Positions 18,711 through 30,319 of a stretch of DNA of 64,000 nucleotides are shown piece after piece. The stretch is taken from assembly GCA_965227335.1 (NCBI GenBank), contig CBDDFV010000001.1, positions 1,240,001 through 1,304,000 on the forward strand, read 5' to 3'. The DNA is from CBDDFV01 sp965227335. Its GTDB lineage: Bacteria; Planctomycetota; Phycisphaerae; Phycisphaerales; SM1A02. A model generated the notes under the pieces. That model had not been told where the DNA came from and made no database searches. It was given only the letters and a program-made list of their open reading frames with translations. A program made the position numbers and the translations under genes. Positions within the stretch are counted from its first letter, which is position 1. Every line of letters begins with the position of its first letter.

Positions 18711-20105
18711 ATGAAGAGCACCATGATCTTGAGCGCGGTGGCCGCGCTTGCCGCCAGCGGACTCGCCGCGGCTGACGACAATGCGACGGTTCGAGTTCTG
18801 CACGCTTCGCCGGACGCGCCGGCCGTGGACATCCTCGTGAACGACGGCGTCGCTTTTTCCGACGTCTCCTTCGGGGAGATCACCGATCGGGCCTCGCTGC
18901 CCGCCGACATGTACAACGTGAAGGTCGCCGCGGCCGCGAACAATGATCTGGTCGTGATCAACGCCGACCTCGCCCTCGAGGAGAAGACGGCCTACACGGT
19001 CGCGGCGGTCGACTTTCTCGACAGCATTTCGCCGCTCGTGCTCGTCGACGACAACTCCATCACCGACCAGGCCCGTGTCCGCTTCGTGCACGCCTCGCCC
19101 GACGCGCCGGCCGTCGACATCACGCTGACGGACGGCTCCGTGCTGTTCGGCGACGTGGCATTCACGGAGAACGGCGGCTACATCGACGTGCCGGCCGGAA
19201 CGTACGACCTCCAGGTCCGCGTCGCGGGCACCGATGTCGTCGCCCTCGAACTGCCGGGCGTCGAACTGGACGCCCGCACCGTCTACACCGCGTTCGCGAT
19301 CGGCACCCTCGCAGAGAACACGCTCACCGCGCTGCTGACCATCGACGCCCAGGCCCCGGCCCAGGTCCGCGTGCTTCACGCGTCGCCCGACGCCCCGGCC
19401 GTCGACGTCTTCGTCAACGGCGGCGACGCGTTCAGCGACATCTCGTTCAACTCGATTACCGACTACGCCGAGCTTCCGGCCGGCGATTACAACGTGCAGG
19501 TCGCGGCGGCCGCGGACAACAACCTTGTCGTCATCGACGCCGATCTCACGCTCGAACCCGGCGAAATCTACACTGTCGCCGCGGTCAACCTGCTCGAGAA
19601 CATCGCGCCGCTCGTCCTCGTCGACGACAACGCGGTGAACCCGGAAATGGCCCGCATCCGCTTCGTGCACGGGTCGCCGGACGCGCCGAATGTCGACATC
19701 ACCCTGCCCGACGGCTCGATCCTCTTCGGCAACGTCGCCTACCAGGAAGACGCCGGCTACATCATGGTCCCGGGCGGCTCATACGACCTGCAGGTCCGCG
19801 TGGCCGGCACGAAGACCGTCGTGCTCGAGCTGCCGGGCGTCGCGGTGAAGAACGCCGAAGTCTACTCGGCCTTCGCCACCGGTCTCGCCTTCGCCGACCC
19901 CGCCACCCTCGGCGCCGTGCTTTCCGTCGACGTGGCGTCGATCAGCACGCTCGCTGACCTCAACGGCGACAACGCGATCAACATGATGGACCTCTCCGCC
20001 CTCATCGCCGACTGGGGCATGGGCGAATCGAACGCGGACTTCAACGCGGACGGCTGCGTCGACGCGCTTGACCTCGCCCAGCTCCTCGCGAACTGGACCG
20101 GCTGA
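18711..20105 (+). CDS. Secreted four-domain DUF4397 protein with dockerin-like tail
   Basis: 464 residues. The start ATG has AGGGA upstream and leads into a signal peptide (MKSTMILSAVAALAASGLAAA). Four DUF4397 domains follow, each opening with V-R-[VF]-[LV]-H-[AG]-S-P-D-A-P. They alternate as A-B-A'-B': A units carry NV[KQ]VAAAA and B units YDLQVRVAGT, so the array arose by duplication of a two-domain block. The C-terminus is a pair of calcium-loop repeats (DLNGDNAINMMDLSALIADWG and DFNADGCVDALDLAQLLANW). DUF4397 proteins are surface or adhesive proteins in other bacteria. The gene lies just downstream of an ECF/RskA pair, which is a plausible regulator. Confidence 0.88.
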   Translation: MKSTMILSAVAALAASGLAAADDNATVRVLHASPDAPAVDILVNDGVAFSDVSFGEITDRASLPADMYNVKVAAAANNDLVVINADLALEEKTAYTVAAVDFLDSISPLVLVDDNSITDQARVRFVHASPDAPAVDITLTDGSVLFGDVAFTENGGYIDVPAGTYDLQVRVAGTDVVALELPGVELDARTVYTAFAIGTLAENTLTALLTIDAQAPAQVRVLHASPDAPAVDVFVNGGDAFSDISFNSITDYAELPAGDYNVQVAAAADNNLVVIDADLTLEPGEIYTVAAVNLLENIAPLVLVDDNAVNPEMARIRFVHGSPDAPNVDITLPDGSILFGNVAYQEDAGYIMVPGGSYDLQVRVAGTKTVVLELPGVAVKNAEVYSAFATGLAFADPATLGAVLSVDVASISTLADLNGDNAINMMDLSALIADWGMGESNADFNADGCVDALDLAQLLANWTG

Positions 20106-20135
20106 ACCCGGCCCGCTTGCTGAACACTCACCTCC

Positions 20136-20180
20136 AGCGCCGCCCGGCGGACCCTTCGGTTCGTCGCGGCGGCGCTTTTG
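20136..20180 (+). terminator. Probable terminator after the DUF4397 gene
   Basis: AGCGCCGCC (20136-20144) can pair with GGCGGCGCT (20168-20176), which is followed by TTTTG. The 23-base loop is long but GC-rich and can fold internally. It separates this gene from the convergent RND gene. Confidence 0.45.
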
Positions 20181-20203
20181 TGCGCACCGGAACTCCGCGC
20201 CAA

Positions 20204-23589
<3,386 letters not shown>

Positions 23590-23593
<4 letters not shown>

Positions 23594-24789
23594 CCGTCGC
23601 TCCTGTCGGCCGCGTCACGCTCCTTCGCCCCGGCGGCCGGATCGGTGTCGATCGGCTGGATCGGGGCCGTCGGATACAAACGCTCGTTCCCCTCCGTCAC
23701 CACGCGATCGCCCGCCTGCAGACCGCCCGGCCGGATCACGAAGTGCGTCCGCTCCGGATACAGCACCTCCACCGGCTGCGGCGCCGCCACGAAACCGCCG
23801 TCCGGACCGGCCTCCCGCACCACGTACACGAAGAAACCGACCTCGTTCCGCATCAACGCATTCTTCGGCAGCAGCAACGCCGGACCACGCTGGCCGGTCG
23901 GGGCCCACCCCCGCACCGACATCCCCGGCGATAACACGCCGTCCGGATTCGGCGCCTCCAGGATCAACGTGAACGTGCGGGCGCGGCGGTCGATCAGCGG
24001 CACGATCCGACGATCCCGGAGGTCCATCGACTTCCCGATCGACGTCACCTCGACCGTGGTCGCGTCTTCCGTCCGACGCACCGCGTCATAGTAGTTCTCC
24101 GGCACGTCGAGCCGAATCTCCAGCGGATCCAGCGACACGATCCGCGCCACCGCGTCGCCCTCCGCCACCCATTCGCCCCGTTCGACCAGTTTCTCCACGA
24201 TCACGCCGGTGTACGGGGCGCGAATCGTCATATTCGACCGGCGATCCTCCAGCAGCTTCAGACGCGCCTCGACCACCGCCGTCGTCTGCGCAATCCGATG
24301 CAGCCGCGCCTCCGCGACGGCAAGGTCCGCTCGCGCGTCACGCAGTTCCTTCGAGTTCGCGCCGCTCCGCCCGTACGCCGCCTCGACCGCGTCGAGATCC
24401 GCGCGAAAGCGGGCGACCTCCGCGTCCTGTTCGTCGACGGCGGCTCGTGCGACCGCCAGCTCCGCGGTCTCCCGACGAATCGCGATCTCGATCTGCACCG
24501 AATCCAGGGTCGCCAGAATGTCGCCCTCGACCACCGACTGACCCGGCTCGATCGGCAGCGACACGATCACCCCCGCCTCCTCCGCCGCGACCGCGGACTC
24601 GCGCGGCGCCACGACGTCGCCCGTCACCAGCCGACGCGCCTGCACCTCCCGTTCGATCACCGGCGCCACGTGCACCGCCGACGCCGGCGGACCGGGCTGC
24701 GCCGCCGCCGCTCCGATCGCCGTCCACGCGGCCAGCGCCGTCAGAAGTCGTCCCGCGGCTGTCGGCCGCCCGTGTACCACCCAGTCCAT
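23590..24789 (-). CDS. RND efflux periplasmic adaptor (membrane fusion protein)
   Basis: About 399 residues from the ATG at 24789, which has AGAGG 7 bases upstream. A signal peptide (LTALAAWTAIGAAAAQ) is followed by the MFP plan: a first lipoyl half (GVIVSLPIEPGQSVVEGDILATLDS), a coiled-coil hairpin rich in A/E/R (residues ~85-170), the second lipoyl half (IRAPYTGVIVEKLVERGEWVAEGD), a beta-barrel and the membrane-proximal domain. It bridges the RND pump to an outer-membrane channel, and it is the first gene of the two-gene pump operon, coupled to the pump by a four-base overlap. Confidence 0.92.
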
Positions 24790-24885
24790 GTCACGCCTCT
24801 TTCCTGATCCGCGCTCTCGACGCACACCCGACATCGTAGGCCGCCGCGCCGGATTCGTCGTCGCACGCGGCGGGCCACGATCATG

Positions 24886-25923
24886 TCAGTCGCCCGCCGC
24901 CGCGGGGTGCGTCAGGGCGTTCAGCCGCCAGTCGTACGGCAGCCACTCGATCTCCATCATGGTCGGATCGACCGGGACCGGAAGGTGCGGCGCGACATAC
25001 GCTTCCACCGAACCCGCCGCCTGTTCGAAGTCGCCCGCGTACCACTGATAGAGCCGCGTCAGACGAACCCGCGGCCCGCCGTCGACCACCTCGCACCACC
25101 GCGGATTGGAATGCGTCCGCGCCATCTGATCCGCGAACTGCGGGTCCAGCGTCGCCCCGGTCCACGCCTCCGCTCGCAACGGAGGACAGCCCGCCGCCGC
25201 GCACACGAGCGCAAAGTGAATGCGCGGCTCGGCGAAGTGCGTCCTGATCCATTCGTGCTCGAGTTCGTTGAGACTCACCGTGCGTCCCGCCACCGTCCAT
25301 CGCGCCGCTGCCCACCGCTCATCGGCGGGGATGTCGCGAATGGAGTCGACGGGCCAGTGATCGAGAATCAGTCGCAACGTGCACGCGTTGTAGGCGTTGA
25401 TCAGCAGGGCGAGCTTCGCGTCGCGCGTGAGCACGTCAAGGTCCGCGACGGCGAGCCGGGCGAGGTAATCGTCGAGCCGCGCGGCGTTGGTGCGCAACGC
25501 CTCATAATCCACCCATCCCGACGCGTCCACGTGGGCGCGGAGCAGGGCGTCGAACTCGGCGTGGTCGAACGCGGCGCCGTCGGCGTTCGGGGCGTACTGC
25601 TCACGCATCACCGCGGTCGGCGGCCCGAACTGACGGGTGATCCACGCCTCGATCGGGACGCGACCGGCGACGACCACGCCCGCTGCGAGCAGGAGCCCCG
25701 CGACGACGATGGTCAGCCCGCGGGGCGGCTGGTCCGGCGTGTCCGCGCCGCGACGCCGCATCATCGGACCGAACGCGAGGCCGGCGAGGGCGGTCACGAG
25801 TCCGGCCCCGAGCCACATCGCCATCGACCCCAGCCAGCTGGCGAGGGGAAGCGCCAGGCCGATCACGATCAGCGACGCCGTTCCGACGAAGAAGAGGAGT
25901 CCGCGAGTCCACATCACCCGCAC
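24886..25923 (-). CDS. DUF547 protein with N-terminal membrane segments
   Basis: 345 residues starting at GTG with GGGGAG six bases upstream. Three hydrophobic segments occupy the first ~90 residues (FFVGTASLIVIGLALPLASW; MWLGAGLVTALAGLAF; LTIVVAGLLLAAGVVVAG). From about residue 115 the DUF547 domain appears: VDYEALRTNAARLDDYLARLA, KLALLINAYNACTLRLIL, VSLNELEHEWIR, IHFALVCAAAGCPPLRAEA. DUF547 occurs in many bacteria and plants, with a papain-like fold suggested, but no accepted activity. It is a single-gene unit next to the RND operon, with a gap of 96 bases and no evident functional link. Confidence 0.88.
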   Translation of the reverse strand: MRVMWTRGLLFFVGTASLIVIGLALPLASWLGSMAMWLGAGLVTALAGLAFGPMMRRRGADTPDQPPRGLTIVVAGLLLAAGVVVAGRVPIEAWITRQFGPPTAVMREQYAPNADGAAFDHAEFDALLRAHVDASGWVDYEALRTNAARLDDYLARLAVADLDVLTRDAKLALLINAYNACTLRLILDHWPVDSIRDIPADERWAAARWTVAGRTVSLNELEHEWIRTHFAEPRIHFALVCAAAGCPPLRAEAWTGATLDPQFADQMARTHSNPRWCEVVDGGPRVRLTRLYQWYAGDFEQAAGSVEAYVAPHLPVPVDPTMMEIEWLPYDWRLNALTHPAAAGD

Positions 25924-26104
25924 GATATCTCCCCGGGCGAATGGGGGGACGGGTGGGGTATCGGACCCCGTTCCCGGCCTTCCCGACGGCGTGACCGGGC
26001 CGGACGTGATCGAACGGTCGGGGTCGCGTCAACTCACCGTCGAATTCGGACGATGTCGGAAGGACGGATTCCGCTCGAAACTCACCCTCCAGGATGCCCA
26101 GGTC

Positions 26105-26512
26105 ATGGCCGATTCCGCGAGCACCATTCTGATCGCCGATGATGAGCCGCACGTGTTGTACGTGGTCCGGTTCAATCTGCAGAAGCATGGCTACGAGGTC
26201 CTCACCGCCAGTCAGGGGCTCGAGGCCTTTGATATCGCGAAGGCCAGTCATCCGGCGTTGATCGTGACGGATTATCAGATGCCGGGGGGGTGCGGCGTGG
26301 AGTTCGCCGGCCGGCTGCACGCCGATCCGGAGACGACGGACATCCCGGTCATCCTGCTGACGGCCCGGGCCCGCAAGATCGCCCCCGACCGGCGGATTCC
26401 CGCCAACGTCAAGGCGCTGATCGAGAAGCCCTTCAGCCCATCGGAGCTGGTCAATTCCATCGACGAGATTCTCTCGCCGACCGGTCCTGAACGGCAGTCG
26501 AACGCCGCCTGA
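26105..26512 (+). CDS. Single-domain response regulator (CheY-like)
   Basis: A 135-residue receiver domain with no output domain. The acidic pair is D12-D13 (ILIADDEPHVLYVV), the phosphoacceptor is D56 (LIVTDYQMPG), the switch residue is the T in VILLTARA, and the conserved lysine is in IEKPFSPSEL. It would be phosphorylated by a histidine kinase and act by protein-protein contact. The HD-GYP gene begins 50 bases downstream on the same strand, so the pair may form a split version of the common receiver-HD-GYP protein. A cognate kinase is not adjacent; one lies at about 35 kb. Confidence 0.93.
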   Translation: MADSASTILIADDEPHVLYVVRFNLQKHGYEVLTASQGLEAFDIAKASHPALIVTDYQMPGGCGVEFAGRLHADPETTDIPVILLTARARKIAPDRRIPANVKALIEKPFSPSELVNSIDEILSPTGPERQSNAA

Positions 26513-26562
26513 ATCTGAGTCCCCCGCGACTCTCTTGCCCCCTGGCGGAGGAGACGCTGGCC

Positions 26563-27687
26563 ATGCCCCAGCTTCCTGACGGCGACGCAGTCCGCGACCT
26601 CAGCTCGCATCTGTCGTTCGCGTTCGAGCAGATGAATTATCACTACCAGATCGGGCAGCTCATGAACTGCCTGACCAACCCCGCTCAGTTCGTCGAGGTG
26701 ATGGCGGAGCGGCTGACGGTCATGTCCGATCTGGACTGGACCTGGATCCAGCTCGAGGCGGGCGGGGAACAGGTGGCGTGTCGAGGCGGTGAACCGCCGA
26801 CCGACCCCGGATTTGAAGCGGCCTGCCGCGCCCTGCGCGAGCGGCTCACCTCCGACGACCCCTGCCTGGTCTATCCGCCCGACGAGCACGAGATCGCCCG
26901 CATGAGCGGCGGCGACATCGTGGTCGGTCCGGTGGTCGACGACGCCCGCGTGGTCGGTGCGATCATCGGCGGCGTGAAGGCGGACAATCCCGGCGATGTC
27001 TCGAACATCGAGGTGCAGCTCGTCTCCACCTCGCTCGACTACCTGGGCGTCTTCGAGCAGAACGTCTCCAGCTACCACCAGCAGCGAGCCCAGTTCAACG
27101 GCACGCTGCTCGCCCTCACCCGGACGATCGACGCCAAGGACCCCTACACCCGCGGTCACTCCGAACGCGTGGGACTCCTGGCCTCCGAACTCGCCCGGGC
27201 GATCGGCTACTCGTCCGACGAGGCGGACCGCGTCTACATCGCGGGCCTCATCCACGACATCGGCAAGATCGGCGTCCCCGAAGCCGTGCTCGGCAAGCCC
27301 GGCCGGCTCACCGACGCCGAATTCGATCTCATCAAGCAGCACCCCCGCATCGGGTACGACATCGTGAAGGACATCCCCTTCATGGGCGACTGCCTCCCGG
27401 GCGTGCTCCATCACCACGAACGGTGGGACGGGCGCGGCTATCCGGACGGTCTCCGCGGCGATGAGATCCCCATGCAGGCCCGATTGCTCGGCATCGCCGA
27501 CACCTTCGACGCCATGAGCTCCGATCGCGCCTATCGATCCCGCATGACCCGCGATCGCGTGCTGCAGGAAATCCGCGACTGCGCCGGGACCCAGTTCTGT
27601 CCCGATCTCGCCCCCGTCTTCGTCGGCCTCGATCTCACGCCCTACGACGTGATGATCACCAGCCACGAACGCCAGAACGCCGCGTGA
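26563..27687 (+). CDS. HD-GYP domain phosphodiesterase, probably c-di-GMP specific
   Basis: 374 residues, with GGAGGAGA ahead of the ATG. Residues 1 to ~165 form an unassigned sensor-like domain with GAF character, followed by a short helix. The HD-GYP domain begins near residue 190: DPYTRGHSERVGLLASELA, HDIGKIGVPEAVLGKPGRLT, HHHERWDGRGYPDGLRGDEI and DTFDAMSSDRAYR. The HD metal ligands and the G-Y-P motif are intact, consistent with hydrolysis of c-di-GMP. Together with the receiver gene upstream it could lower c-di-GMP and affect the pilus ATPase at 33 kb, whose N-terminus is a c-di-GMP-binding type. Confidence 0.93.
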   Translation: MPQLPDGDAVRDLSSHLSFAFEQMNYHYQIGQLMNCLTNPAQFVEVMAERLTVMSDLDWTWIQLEAGGEQVACRGGEPPTDPGFEAACRALRERLTSDDPCLVYPPDEHEIARMSGGDIVVGPVVDDARVVGAIIGGVKADNPGDVSNIEVQLVSTSLDYLGVFEQNVSSYHQQRAQFNGTLLALTRTIDAKDPYTRGHSERVGLLASELARAIGYSSDEADRVYIAGLIHDIGKIGVPEAVLGKPGRLTDAEFDLIKQHPRIGYDIVKDIPFMGDCLPGVLHHHERWDGRGYPDGLRGDEIPMQARLLGIADTFDAMSSDRAYRSRMTRDRVLQEIRDCAGTQFCPDLAPVFVGLDLTPYDVMITSHERQNAA

Positions 27688-27720
27688 TCTGACCGCCATC
27701 CTCGAGACGCCACCGACCCG

Positions 27721-27752
27721 CGGCCGACGTTCGAACGTCGGCCGTTGTTCTG
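27721..27752 (+). terminator. Terminator after the HD-GYP gene
   Basis: A perfect 24-base palindrome (27721-27744; left arm CGGCCGACGTTC) followed by TTGTTCTG lies 34 bases past the stop. In RNA it folds as a ~10-bp stem with a 4-base loop. Confidence 0.65.
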
Positions 27753-27884
27753 CGCCCGCGAAGGATCGTGGGTCGGGCGATGGCTCGACGATCGGGCGCC
27801 GACGCCCGACTGTCCCGCCGGGTCGGTCGGCGCCGGCGCCGACGGGCGGTCGCAACGGGACGCGGCGTCCCCGACGCGCAGCAG

Positions 27885-27917
27885 AAAGCCCGCATCGATC
27901 AGGTCGATGCGGGCTTT
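27885..27917 (-). terminator. Bidirectional terminator at the end of the pilus operon
   Basis: A 14-base inverted repeat (left arm AAAGCCCGCATCGA) around a 5-base loop TCAGG. The outer A/T bases give a short U run on either strand. It lies 23 bases past the pseudopilin stop, so it most likely ends the minus-strand operon. Confidence 0.75.
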
Positions 27918-27940
27918 CATTGCGAATCATCGAGTGGGGA

Positions 27941-28471
27941 TCAGTAGGCGTTGTACTGCGTGCCCGCCGCGTCGGTGTCGGCGTTGGGCAGGTTGGCGCG
28001 AACCTCGTTGGTGGCGGTGTTGTACCACCAGCCGTCGGTCGCGGCGCCGCCGGGCGGGACGTTGGCGGCGACCGTTTCCACGAATACGCCGGATTCGCCC
28101 TTCTTGCTGCCCACCGGCATCGGCGGGATGGCGCGAATGTAGGGGCCGTAGATATGCGTGGCGGTCTTGGTCGCGCTCGTGGCTCCGGCGATGTTGGAGT
28201 AGAGCGTGAGCTGGTTCACGATCGTCGCTCCCGGCGCCGTGCCGTTGTGCTCCGTCGTGTAAAGATCGACCGCGTTGCGAAGCACCGCGAGGTCTGCGAT
28301 CAGCGCGCTGTCCGCGGCGCCGGCGGCGCCTCGGCTCAGTCGCGGAATCGCGATGGCCCCGATGATCGCAATGATCACGACCACGATGACGAGTTCGACC
28401 AGGCTGAATCCGGCGCGCTTCCGCCGCACATCCGGTCCCTGGACAACGACGAGTTCAGACGAAGTGTTCAC
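27941..28471 (-). CDS. Type II secretion/type IV pilus major (pseudo)pilin, GspG-like
   Basis: A 176-residue prepilin. The GTG at 28471 is preferred because GAGGAAGGA lies about 9 bases upstream; a second GTG nine codons earlier is in frame. The prepilin peptidase site is RAG/FSLVELVIVVVIIAIIGAI, with Gly at -1, Phe at +1 and Glu at +5. It is followed by an amphipathic helix (SALIADLAVLRNAVDLYTTEHNG) and a C-terminal globular part ending GWWYNTATNEVRANLPNA, typical of GspG-type major pseudopilins. It is the last gene of the pilus operon and is followed by a strong terminator; the preceding 107-base gap may hold its own promoter. Confidence 0.9.
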   Translation of the reverse strand: MNTSSELVVVQGPDVRRKRAGFSLVELVIVVVIIAIIGAIAIPRLSRGAAGAADSALIADLAVLRNAVDLYTTEHNGTAPGATIVNQLTLYSNIAGATSATKTATHIYGPYIRAIPPMPVGSKKGESGVFVETVAANVPPGGAATDGWWYNTATNEVRANLPNADTDAAGTQYNAY

Positions 28472-28578
28472 GACAACGATTCCTTCCTCGATCCCCACGG
28501 TGGATCGTGTTCAGCTTCGATATCGATCACACGCGGCCTCGACTCCAGCGCTCTGCAAGCAATCGCGCAGATTTTCGC

Positions 28579-29167
28579 TTACCGGTCCTTGTCCAGCGTC
28601 GGGGTCTCGATGCGAAGCACCACGGCCCCGGTCGGTCCATCGAGGACCACCGATCGCTCGTGCACTTCCCGGACCTCGTACGCGCCGATGCGGGCGCCCA
28701 CCTCGATGAACCGGTCGTTCAGGATGGCGCCGGAACGCTCGCCCCGCAGGATCGCCGAGAGACGGGGCAGGGGGGGGCGCCAGGGGGGCGGCCGCCGGCT
28801 GCTCCGGCGTCTCCATGCCCGCCGGCTCGCCGTCCTCCGTGACCGGACGCCACGAGGCGTCCGCCTCGAAACCGCCGGCCAGATGGTCCGGGAACGACGC
28901 GGGATCCAGGTTCGATCGCTCCGCCGCCGCGAGAATCAGCGCCGCGAGATGCCGCTGCTCCGTCGGGGCCGGACGCGCGGCCGGAACCGCCGCTTCCGCC
29001 GCCCCCGCCACGGTCGCCGTCGCCGTCGACGCCCCGTCCTGAACCGCGGCTTCGCTCGACTGCGGCGCCGTCGCCCCGCCGCCAAAGAAGACGCGATCCC
29101 CGACCAGAGCCAGTCCCGCCACGCCGAGCACGCCGGCCAGCACTTGTTGTTGTTTCGTCATCGCCAT
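28579..29167 (-). CDS. PilP/GspC-like pilus assembly gene, frame broken at a G8 tract
   Basis: The N-terminal frame gives MAMTKQQQV, one transmembrane segment (VLAGVLGVAGLALVGDRVFF) and an Ala/Pro/Thr-rich linker. After the poly-C run (G8 on the plus strand, 28770-28777) sensible coding continues only in another frame: LSAILRGERSGAILNDRFIE, then GARIGAYEVREVHERSVVL and a TAA at 28579. Removing one base from the run joins the two as a ~195-residue inner-membrane protein with a small C-terminal beta domain of the PilP/GspC/MshK type. That matches its place directly after PilM, PilN and PilO. As the sequence stands the product would be scrambled; this may be a sequencing error, phase variation or real decay. 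Confidence 0.7.
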
Positions 29168-29213
29168 GACCAGAGTGGACGATTGCTCGCCCCTCTCGCC
29201 AAGCGGAAAGCCC

Positions 29214-29759
29214 TCACCGGGGCAGGGCGTCGACCGTATACCACGCAAGGCTTAACATCACCTGCACGCGGCCGTTGGGATTCGAGGAATTCCCGGACAC
29301 GGAGAAATCCTCGATCACGACGTCCGGCAGCGTCCGCTGCAGATCACGCATGAACGCGACGACCTCGTCAAACGGGCCCGATCCGTTGAATGAGATCGGC
29401 GAGACGTGACAGCCCGCCTCGACCGTCGGGTCGCCCACGCCCATCGCCCCGACCTCGATCTGGTGCAGCTGCGCCAGACGACTCACATCGGACAGACGGC
29501 GGTTCAGGTCGGCCGAGTCGCCGATCTTCAAGGGGGCCGCCGCGATCTCCGCCTTCGCCGCCGCGAGCTCCGCCTCCGCCGTCGCGATCTGCGCGTCGAG
29601 TTCGTCCGCCGTCGCCTGTTCCCGGACCTGCGCCGCCTCCACCGTCGCCGCGCTCGCATGATGCGACATCACCGAGCGGACCCCGATCAGGTACGCGGCG
29701 GCGACGAGCGCGATCGACGCGCCGGTCCCCATGAAGTGGATTGGCGTCAGCCGGTTCAC
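29214..29759 (-). CDS. PilO-like pilus/secretion assembly protein
   Basis: A 181-residue bitopic protein whose GTG overlaps the PilN-like stop (GTGA). After a short cytosolic stretch there is one transmembrane helix (GASIALVAAAYLIGVRSV), then a coiled coil (ATADELDAQIATAEAELAAAKAEIAA) and a ferredoxin-like C-terminal domain (CHVSPISFNGSGPFDEVVAF, followed by MRDLQRTLPDVVIEDFSV). This is the PilO/GspM plan: it forms the inner-membrane alignment complex with PilN. The position after PilM and PilN supports the call more than the sequence alone. Confidence 0.8.
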   Translation of the reverse strand: MNRLTPIHFMGTGASIALVAAAYLIGVRSVMSHHASAATVEAAQVREQATADELDAQIATAEAELAAAKAEIAAAPLKIGDSADLNRRLSDVSRLAQLHQIEVGAMGVGDPTVEAGCHVSPISFNGSGPFDEVVAFMRDLQRTLPDVVIEDFSVSGNSSNPNGRVQVMLSLAWYTVDALPR

Positions 29760-30319
29760 GAATCGACCTCCTCCGCAATCGCGCACATCAGCTCGAAATT
29801 CACCGCCGGACCGCCGAGCAGCTCCGTCCGCTCCGAGTTCACGGGCTTCACCGTCTCGAACAGACCCAGATGCTCCAGCTGCAGCACGAAGTCGAGCACC
29901 ACCGACGGCGTCCGACCGTACCCCTTCAGCGTCAGACGCGGCCCCTCCGGCGTCCGGGAGAGCGTCGCGTGCGTGAGCACGATGTCCGAACCGCCCGCCT
30001 CCACGATCAACGCGAACAGCAGGCTCCAGTCGGGTTGCGGCGTGATGCGACGGACGATCTGCAGACGGCTCTTCAGCCCCTCGATCTCCTCCCGCACCAG
30101 GGCTTCCCGCGCCCGCCGCTGTTCATTCTCCTGCTGGAGCTGCCGCAACGTCGCCTGCTCCGCGCTCATCGGCGTCGCCGAGACCGTCGTCACCGCCGCC
30201 CCGCACGCAAACAGCACCACCGCGCCGAGCGACGTCACCACCCACGTCCACCGTCGCACGATCGTCCGCCGGCGACGCTGCCAGATGCGGGCCTCCGGGA
30301 TGAAGTTGACGGCCATCAT
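29756..30319 (-). CDS. PilN-like pilus/secretion assembly protein
   Basis: 187 residues with ATG overlapping the PilM stop (ATGA). The N-terminus contains MAVNFIPEARIWQRRRR, close to the PilN N-terminal peptide that docks into PilM (usually I-N-L-L-P). A transmembrane helix follows (WVVTSLGAVVLFACGAAVTT), then a coiled coil (LRQLQQENEQRRAREALVREE) and a C-terminal ferredoxin-like domain with VVLDFVLQLEHLGLFETVKP, typical of GspL/PilN. With PilM and PilO it builds the platform linking the cytosolic ATPase to the envelope parts. Confidence 0.85.
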   Translation of the reverse strand: MMAVNFIPEARIWQRRRRTIVRRWTWVVTSLGAVVLFACGAAVTTVSATPMSAEQATLRQLQQENEQRRAREALVREEIEGLKSRLQIVRRITPQPDWSLLFALIVEAGGSDIVLTHATLSRTPEGPRLTLKGYGRTPSVVLDFVLQLEHLGLFETVKPVNSERTELLGGPAVNFELMCAIAEEVDS

